Assembly (NCBI GenBank): GCA_034387635.1
Contig: JAOANU010000001.1
Location: 1,054,001-1,118,000 of the forward strand
DNA: 64,000 nucleotides
Source of the DNA: Rhodosporidiobolus odoratus
Lineage: Eukaryota; Basidiomycota; Microbotryomycetes; Sporidiobolales; Sporidiobolaceae
Direction: 5' to 3'
Shown here piece by piece: positions 57,668-64,000 of the stretch. Under the pieces are notes generated by a model, which was given only the letters and a program-made list of their open reading frames with translations, ran no database searches and was not told the DNA's origin. A program made the translations under genes and the position numbers. Position 1 is the stretch's first letter; each line of letters opens with the position of its first letter.

Positions 57668-58408
57668 TTACATGGTCGAGACGGAGCCGTCGGGTTCTGC
57701 GAAGCATGAGAAGGAAATGTCAGGCATGCTGTGCATCATCAGCCTGCCAGAGGTCGGTTCGACAGCAGGACGCAGTACTCACCGATGTATTTAACAGCCT
57801 CGTGCTGTTTGAAATGTCGAGGTAGGCCGGGCGTTGTTTGCGAGAAGCAAGAAAAGTGAGAATGGCGAGGACAGGACAGCCGTCACGTCAGCGAACCTGA
57901 TGGGGGACGTTTTCACAGAGGGAGGAACGAAGCGCACCTTCTCTAACTCTGCCTTCACGTCCTCTGAGAAGGTACCCGCGAACCCCCGCATGATCTTCGA
58001 GTTGTAGCTGCAGGATGGCAAGAAGAAGAGGAGAGTAAGCGATCCTTCCTGACGACAGACCTGGGTACAGCGACCGATTGATATATCACCGAGAGTCGAC
58101 TCACCGATGCTTGATACTGAATGGAGAGAAGCCATGTCGGGCGAAGGTCGGCATCGGGTGAAAGTGGGGGGACGAGGAGATGGGTGAGTCGATGAAAACA
58201 GAAGGGGCATCATCTCGGCGTCAGTGGCAGCTCTGCCTATCCGTGAACGGTGCCGTATCTGTCCGGTGGCCTCCGCAGGGCGGGCATGGCGAGTGAACAA
58301 AGTAATTACGCACCTCCCACCCTTGCTCTCGACATGAGAAGCGAGTTCATCGACGGCCTGGACAGAGGCTTCGTCGGTCTTGAATGCGACAATGTAGGCG
58401 TTTGACAT
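57668..58408 (-). CDS. PBI2: Proteinase B inhibitor-like (inhibitor I9) protein
   Basis: Small cytosolic inhibitor of a vacuolar subtilisin-type protease, also used in vacuole fusion in yeast. Five exons on the minus strand: 58314-58408, 58105-58116, 57938-58007, 57783-57804 and 57668-57696. They sum to 228 bases, exactly 75 residues plus stop, the same length as yeast Pbi2. Spliced text: MSNAYIVAFKTDEASVQAVD, ELASHVESKGGSIKHRYNSK, IMRGFAGTFSEDVKAELEK, HEAVKYIEPDGSVSTM. The pattern YIVAFK, IKHRY-SKIMRGFAG and YIEPDG is typical of the I9 propeptide-like fold. The second exon is only 12 bases long. The frame closes perfectly only when it is included. Confidence 0.88.
58105..58116 (-). other. 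12-base micro-exon of the PBI2-like gene
   Basis: Minus-strand TATCAAGCATCG is flanked by the acceptor ...CCATTCAG and the donor GTGAGTCG. Joined to exon 1 (...GGTGGGAG) and exon 3 (CTACAAC...) it gives G-S-I-K-H-R-Y-N, matching the I9 family. Skipping it would remove Ile-Lys-His-Arg in frame. Confidence 0.8.
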
Positions 58409-58694
58409 GATAGAGATAGCGGTGTAGTGAAGGAAAGAAGTGACGATATCGAGGGAAACGAGGTCGCCTTCGATGGTAAAAATAAAGTTCAAAGCAGGAT
58501 AGACCGTACAAACAAGTCAGAAGCAGATCAGTACAGCTCTCGGCGACCAGTAAGCCAGTTGAGGTTATCCGATTTGTTGGTGCCCTCGCTTCTCCTTCCT
58601 CGAAATTGCTGCTAGTCTATCTCGCCCCTTTCGTTGCTTGCCTGCGGCTCACGCACCTTTAGAACAGGCCAACTAGGCCACCCGCAATCACCAC
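58409..58694. promoter_or_regulatory. Divergent promoter region
   Basis: Lies between the PBI2-like start and the small hydrophobic frame at 58695. It holds the PBI2 leader and presumed promoters; no motif is certain. Confidence 0.35.
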
Positions 58695-58931
58695 ATGGCC
58701 ACGCCGCTCGTTGTAGGAGCTGCCGCTGCCGGTGCAAAGGTCGGGCTGCCTACCACCGCCCGTGGCTTCATGGTCGACTATTGGACAGGGATGTTGGCGC
58801 TGGTAGGGCTCGTGTTACTAGGTGCGCTGCTCACTCCTTTCATCAGCTGTCGAGGGGCGCGAGACGCAATTCTTCGAGGTCGCGAAGGCGGACCTGGGCA
58901 AAAGCTCAATGGCGCTCTCTCGCCAACTTAG
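58695..58931 (+). CDS. Possible small membrane protein or first exon of the next gene
   Basis: An ATG frame of 78 codons: MATPLVVGAAAAGAKVGLPT, then FMVDYWTGMLALVGLVLLGA, one plausible transmembrane segment. The C-terminal part is polar and looks non-coding. It may instead be the opening exon(s) of the coiled-coil gene downstream, since a splice-like path exists, but I cannot fix the joins. Confidence 0.28.
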   Translation: MATPLVVGAAAAGAKVGLPTTARGFMVDYWTGMLALVGLVLLGALLTPFISCRGARDAILRGREGGPGQKLNGALSPT

Positions 58932-59080
58932 ACCATAGGAGATGCAGTCGATGCTGCTGTACGCGCGATCTTGTAGACTACTGGGTCAAAAGGAGCCGCT
59001 CAAGTGACGATGACGCCGAAGTGCATACTTGCGTCTGCCTCCCTGAACCACGCTGACCCCCTTGACTTGATCCTGTCCAG

Positions 59081-62000
59081 CCTACTTTACCAACCCAAAC
59101 CCGGCATCCTTTCGTACGCACCTTACGTCGCAGTCCTTCCACACGCACTTGCGTCGACTCTCGTCCAGTCCTTCCCAAGGGTCGATCGGATCAGCGCCCT
59201 TGAGCGGAACTTCTGCGGCGACCAGCAACGCTCGAGATCCACCTATCCCTTCGCAACCTCCACCGAGCAAGCGCAAAGGATCTGGGACGAATCCTGCAGA
59301 TCGCAACGCCTCGAAACAAGCCTCGCCTTTGCCCTCGAATCGTCACATTCTGTCCTTCTCGAATCGCATCAGCCTCTCGATAAAGACGCCGTCCTACAAG
59401 TTCACGTCCTTCTATCTGTTCAGCACCGTCTACGTTCCGCCGTCTCGTCCGCCAACCGCTTCAGTCGCCAACAAGCGGCAGCAGCAACAGCTAAAGAAGC
59501 ACCCTGAGCTCGGCGCGCTGCTTGGTCTGGGCGGCGAGCTCTGGTTTGGCGTCTTTCGCAATTGGTATGCCTTGAAGCTGTGGGAGAACGAAGAGCAGGA
59601 CGAGGAAGAACGGAGAGGAAGAGTGGAAAGGGGGGTCAAGGAGATGCGAGTGGAGGACGAGAACAAGGGTGCGTAGCATGCTTCCTACTTTCATCGAGAC
59701 GGCGTGTCTCATGCCGTTCATGCAGCTCTCGACCAACCCTCGTCCTCGACCGCACCATCCGCTTCCGCCTCCCTTTCCGGCTCATCAACTCCAGCCCATC
59801 CTCTCGCTACCTCGTCTCTCGATCGATCGCCTTCCATCTCTTCTCAGCATGCCGAACCTGTACCACCTGTATCACCCATTTCCAAACAAGGCCCCGCCGC
59901 CGCCCGTCTCGCCAAACGTGTATTTCGCGCCGGCCAGCGCCGTTCCAGTCCCACCAGTCTCACGCGCCTCAAATCCAAAGCTGAGCATGCCGCTCGCGAA
60001 GCAGCCGAGGCGGAAAAGCCAAACGACCACGAAGGTGTTTCTGCGCTTCCGTCCAGTTCTTCCAAGGATGGTGGGGCCAACGGTGCAAGCGTCGGAGGTG
60101 CAGGCGGCCGAACGACATTTACCGACCCCGTGCTCGTCGAGCTGCAGGCGCAGCTTGACGAATTGCGAGCCACGACGGCGGACAGCGAGAAGCGCTTGCA
60201 GGACGAGCTCGAGGTGTTGCGGGGGAAGAAACGCGACGAGGATGCGTTTCGGGCTGAACTCAAAGCCAAAACCAAGACGTTGGAGGAAGCGAAACGTGTT
60301 GCTGAGGCGTCGCGAGTTGAGGCCGATAAGGATTTGAATGAGCGTAAGGGCGCAGTCAAGGAGGTTCAGGCGAGGGTTGACAAGCTACGTGAGGAGATCC
60401 GCGCGTTGGAGCGCAAGGGTATGGAGGCTGTCGAGCGGAAGGAGAAGAAGAAGCGGGACAGGCGGGAGAGGGAGAAGAAACTGAGGGAGGATGTGCTGAA
60501 GAAGCGGGACGAGCTGAAGGAGAAGGAGGAGGGGCTGGCAGAGGTGCTGCAGAAGGTGGGGGAGATGGAGCGCAAGCTCGAGGTTCGCCGAGCGCTGCTG
60601 GCTGCCCGACGGACTGAGCTTGCTCAGCTTGCAGCGCGCGGCCAACCCGCCAATTCTCATTCCGCCATGTACAGTATCCCTTCTCACCACTCCAACCTCC
60701 CTCGGACTGCTACGCTTGGTGGTGTCGGAGCCGTAGCCAACGCCTTCGCTGCCCCTTTCGGTCAAGGCGCTTACGGACGCCGTAACTATCCTTACGTCCA
60801 CCCGCTTTCCGCCAACAACTCTCGCCCGGGCAGCATTCGTTCCGGACACTTCGACCCCCTCACCGGGACCTTCCGATCTGCCCCGTCCTCGCCTACCTTC
60901 TCTCACCCCGTCTCCCCGCACGACGATGCGCTTGCCTCGTACAACGCCGATGCGGCTTCAGGATGGCCTTCATCTTTCGCTTCCGGCCCCGTCGGCGGGG
61001 GCGGAAACGCTTCTGCCCTCACTCAGCCGGGTTTCCTCGAACATCGCATTCACCATCGAAGCGCAAACGCCTTACCCTCGACCGACGACCTTCCTTCGCA
61101 TTTCCATCCATTCGACTTTGACTCGCTTCACTCAGCCAACGACGCGTCTCCGCCGCTTCGCTCAGCGCGGGCTGGTTCGCTCGACGACAACTCGCTCATC
61201 GGCAACAAGCCTCGTCCTCCTCTCGCCCTTCCGCTCCAGTACCTCGATTCCGGCCTTCTCGCCACCTCTACGCCTCCGGGCATGGGCTTCGAGTCTCCTA
61301 GTCAAGATACCGGCCCTCTCAGCCCCATGACGCCACACCAGACCAGTCTCATTCCGAGTCAGCTGTTTCACATGCTCGACGAGGATGACGACGACGATGG
61401 TTTGTTTGCCATGCCTGACTCGCCGACTATGCGAGGTGCGCAAGGCCTTGGCCTGGATTGGAAGGGATTGGGGCTGGAAGTGGATGATCGTGGGATGTCG
61501 AGGAGGAACAGTCCGACGAAGGAAGAGGGGACGCAGGATGGCGAGCACGATGGGAACAACGAGGTGGAGGCGACCTCGCCTGCCGTGAATTCTCCGCAGG
61601 CACAGAGCTCCTCGCTTGCTCCCGGCGGCGACACGACCGCTTCCGCCACGACCTCTCCCGCCACGACCTCTCCCCTTGGTCCACCTCCCACCTCGCCGTT
61701 CTCGCCCTGGGACGCTTCCGCTGGTCCTGCTGGCGCTGACCTGTCGTCCGCCGCCGCGAGCGCTTTTCTTCACCGTGCGTCGCCGTCGTATGAATTCGCG
61801 GACGATCTCCCTCGCGCCGGATTGTCCCTCAATCCCGATGCAAAGGCTTTCGCTTTCCCGTTCGCCCCCGCCGTCGGCTCGCACACTCACGCCCGCACGT
61901 CCTCCGTACCTTCCCCTCCCATCAACAGCGCCCTCGATGCCATTGCCCGCCCCTCCCGCTCTGGCACCTCGTCGTCCCTCTCCGGCTCGTCCCTTCCGTC

Positions 62001-62352
62001 GCCAAACGCCATCGTTCCCCCTTCCACTTCCGTCTTCAACCTCGACGCCGCGCCCGCCAAATCTCGTATGGACTTTGCACCCTCGTCCAGCAGCAGCGGT
62101 CCCGTGGGTCCTCTCTCAGCGCGCCTCTCGCCCGGATATGATTGGCCCAAGTCAACTCATTCGCCTCGATCTGCGGCGCCGACCGTCGCGCCTATCGGGA
62201 CGGGAGCTGGAGTCAATGGAGCGGGTCCTGGGTCGGGCAAGACGACGCCTGTGTTGGCTTCTACCGCTGCCGCTGCGATGTCCACCTCGTCGTTCGACCC
62301 GTTCAATCCGTTTGATGAGGAGGATGAGTTGCTCGGGCCTTTGAAGCGATAG
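59081..62352 (+). CDS. Coiled-coil protein with hydrophobic N-terminal region (5' end unresolved)
   Basis: Inferred exons are about 59081-59113, 59169-59668 and 59726-62352; the last two join in frame as VEDENK/ALDQPSSSTAPS, so two long open frames form one gene. The first part has LPSNRHILSFSNRISLSIKT, SYKFTSFYLFSTVYVPP and LGLGGELWFGVFRNWYALKL, two aromatic, possibly membrane-associated segments. After a Ser/Pro linker comes a coiled coil of about 170 residues from DPVLVELQAQLDELRATTAD through ERKEKKKRDRREREKKLRED to KVGEMERKLEVRRALLAARR. The remainder is a long Ser/Pro/Gly-rich disordered tail ending FDPFNPFDEEDELLGPLKR. I do not recognise the family. The start codon lies upstream, possibly at 58695. 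Confidence 0.58.
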
Positions 62353-62734
62353 ATGGGGATTGGCAGGGGCGTAAAGGGTATTTCTGGGGTGTAGAGAAGA
62401 GAGATTGTCCTGAGCTTTGCAAAGCAGAGTCGCTGGTCATGCTTCACTCCGATCTGCAAGCTCGAAGGGAAGCAGAAAAGGTTGTGGAAAAGACGAAATA
62501 GTACCAGACAGCCTCACGGAAACGACAGAGACTGACACTGCTACGTTGCTTCACAGCTTAGCATCTAAACACAAAGCGTACGGGCATGCAGGTAGTCTAG
62601 AGGACGGCGAGCAGAAGTGCAGAGGTAACAAGGTGCAGGGAAAATTGCGCGACCTTCTCAAGCTCGACTTGCTGAGGACGACGACCGGTGTTAGGCGGCG
62701 AAAGACGAGATGAAACGAAAGAAGAGAACGTACT
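62353..62734. other. 3' intergenic region
   Basis: Lies between the coiled-coil gene and the minus-strand SET-like exon. No gene is supported. Confidence 0.45.
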
Positions 62735-62936
62735 TCAGGCATGCACAGCCCAGTGCAGGTTGTACTCGTCCAACGGATCGAGGTAGCGGAACAGGAAATC
62801 GCGCAACTCCGAACCGAAGAGCATGCGACTCATCTCCATTGCCGCCTTGACGTACTGTTTCGCCTTTTTCTTGTTGCGTGAAGCTTTGATGGCGGGAAGG
62901 AAGGAAACATGGTACGAGTTTTGTTCAGTGAGGATT
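62735..62936 (-). pseudogene. Orphan 3' exon of a fourth SET-family gene
   Basis: On the minus strand a CGTAG acceptor is followed by ILTEQNSYHVSFLPAIKASR, then NKKKAKQYVKAAMEMSRMLF, GSELRDFLFRYLDPLDEYNL and HWAVHA stop (62735). The spacing of LP-I-R, KAK, EMSRM and RF/RY matches the C-terminal region of SET copies 2 and 3 (AAFQMSRIFEGDNPKRF; VARLSRMMWRDDGKRF). No upstream exon is visible: the sequence beyond 62940 is the retrotransposon frame on the other strand. Hence a remnant cut by insertion. Similarity is weak but consistent. Confidence 0.45.
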
Positions 62937-64000
62937 CTACGAGCTGGGAGGAGGCGGCTGCGGTGCGCGAGAGCGCCCGCGCCATGCTCTCACCGGCCTC
63001 TGAAGTCCCGCAGAACACGATTCGGCACTACGTTCCGACCCACTCCGCTGTCGAAGGAAAAGCGCGCTCCGTCCTTGTCCACAAGATCCGCGACGACATG
63101 GTGGAGCACTACGACGGCCCCTCAGCCCGCTTACCCGCCCTCCTTGACAGCCTCTCCCCTGCCTCTGACCTCCTCAACAAACTAGTGGGGAAGACCAGCG
63201 GAGGACGCTACGTCCGTACCCTCCAAGCCCGAGAAAGCCAAGCCTCTGCCCATGTGGTGGACATCGCTTTCTCGAGCCCGCAAGCCTTTCAATATGGGCT
63301 CAACAAGCCTTTCGAGTACATGGGTAAAGTGCTGCAACGCAGCTACGCCCCGCAACCCCACCTCCTCAACCTTATCGAGCTCCGTTTCTCCCTCACTGAC
63401 CTCAATCTTCCCCCCTCTGCCGTGGTTTCATCGCTTACCACCCTCCTTTCCTCCTCTCCCTCCCTTAAGCTTGTGCAGGTCCACCAGCTCTACACCAAGA
63501 CCACCTCGGGCGTCATGACCACTGCCGGGCATATTGCTGCCTACATTCGTCTCGCGGACGCCTCCTCCCTTCCCTCGGCCCCCTTCGACCGCAAGGCAAC
63601 CCTCGCTGCCCTTCTTCCCACCAAGGTCAACATTGGGCGGTCCGAGCTAGCTGTACGTCACTCGTACGAACTGCAGTTCTGCACCTCGTGCCGCTTCAGC
63701 GGTCACGCGGCCCGGAATTGTCCCCGCGTCCAGTGCCGTAGCTGCAGCAAGTACGGGCATGTTGCTGCCCACTGCAGCGACCCCACGGGCAGGAGCCACA
63801 ACGGCGCCAAGGCTCCCCATGCGTCGTCCTCATGGTCCCAAATCCCCTTCACTTTCGCCTCCCCACGATTCCCTCCTGCGGCCACCGGCAACAACGGTAT
63901 CCCAATCGCCACTTCCACCTTCAGCCGACTCCACCATGAGACAGCGGCTGGAGACACGGGCGCCCCCCACCCTTCCATTCCGAGGACTCCCTCAAAGGCG
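62909..64000 (+). mobile_element. Retrotransposon ORF1 (gag-like), LINE type likely, continues past window
   Basis: A frame stays open from 62882 to the window end; candidate starts are ATG 62909 and ATG 62984 (MLSPASEVPQNTIRHYVPTH). The middle resembles the RRM-like region of LINE ORF1 proteins (FQYGLNKPFEYMGKVLQRSY, LKLVQVHQLYTKTTSGVMTT). Near 63675-63765 lie two zinc knuckles, CTSCRFSGHAARNC and CRSCSKYGHVAAHC, both C-x2-C-x4-H-x4-C, followed by a Ser/Pro-rich tail. Such a protein binds element RNA. Reverse transcriptase and endonuclease would lie downstream, outside the window, so LINE (Tad/I-like) versus LTR class is not settled. No stop or frameshift is seen in about 1.1 kb, which suggests a young copy. 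Confidence 0.7.

Noticed and set aside
59004..59507. Alternative frame through the start of the coiled-coil gene
   Set aside because: Only the other frame (59169-59668) joins in phase to the long downstream exon.
1..64000. CRISPR arrays, operons, phage or prokaryote-type defence systems
   Set aside because: The intron-rich eukaryotic gene structure excludes them; no regularly spaced repeat array was seen.

Overview
The window is GC-rich, densely packed fungal nuclear DNA. Genes lie on both strands, and most are cut by many short introns (about 50-90 bases, GT-AG, with CTGAC/CTAAT-like branch points). The protein set (Pch2, Psr1-like CTD phosphatase, Nop8, Ubr1, Pbi2, Atp4, folylpolyglutamate synthase, GH18 chitinase, F-box/LRR and SET families) together with the intron density suggests a basidiomycete yeast of the Pucciniomycotina (Rhodotorula/Rhodosporidium-like). 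That placement is an inference; no rRNA or other marker is present.

Layout. 1-2020: 3' part of an Avl9-like trafficking gene whose first visible intron holds 48 consecutive C. 2.6-3.8 kb: F-box/LRR-like gene with a decayed 3' part. 4.3-7.05 kb: MYND zinc-finger gene followed by a decayed tandem copy. 7.5-14 kb: a 2033-residue low-complexity/coiled-coil protein. 14.4-16.9 kb: Nop8-like nucleolar RRM protein. 17.4-18.9 kb: F-box/LRR gene. 19.4-21.5 kb: folylpolyglutamate synthase with two candidate starts. 21.8-24.2 kb: peroxisomal 4CL-like acyl-CoA ligase. 24.4-25.3 kb: small KEN-box protein. 27.9-30.3 kb: secreted GH26-like hydrolase followed by a CCTTTT microsatellite. 33.3-34.6 kb: ATP synthase subunit b. 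34.9-37.6 kb: Pch2/TRIP13. 40.2-42.6 kb: Psr1-like phosphatase. 43.5-44.5 kb: unrecognised gene. 44.7-46.6 kb: nitrilase-superfamily hydrolase. 46.8-53.3 kb: Ubr1 N-recognin. 53.9-56.8 kb: GH18 chitinase with two C-terminal cysteine modules. 57.7-58.4 kb: 75-residue proteinase-B-inhibitor-like gene with a 12-base micro-exon. 59-62.4 kb: coiled-coil protein. 62.9-64 kb: 5' part of a retrotransposon with two CCHC knuckles.

The genes are housekeeping loci with no operon-like logic. The main unexplained pattern is a dispersed SET-domain family: three near-complete copies (25.6, 30.9 and 37.9 kb) each carry reading-frame lesions, and a fourth 3' exon (62.7 kb) ends where the retrotransposon begins. 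The tandem MYND relic and the decayed F-box tail point the same way: small expanded families are being lost here, while single-copy genes stay intact. I see no convincing tRNA, rRNA, CRISPR array or prokaryote-type system.
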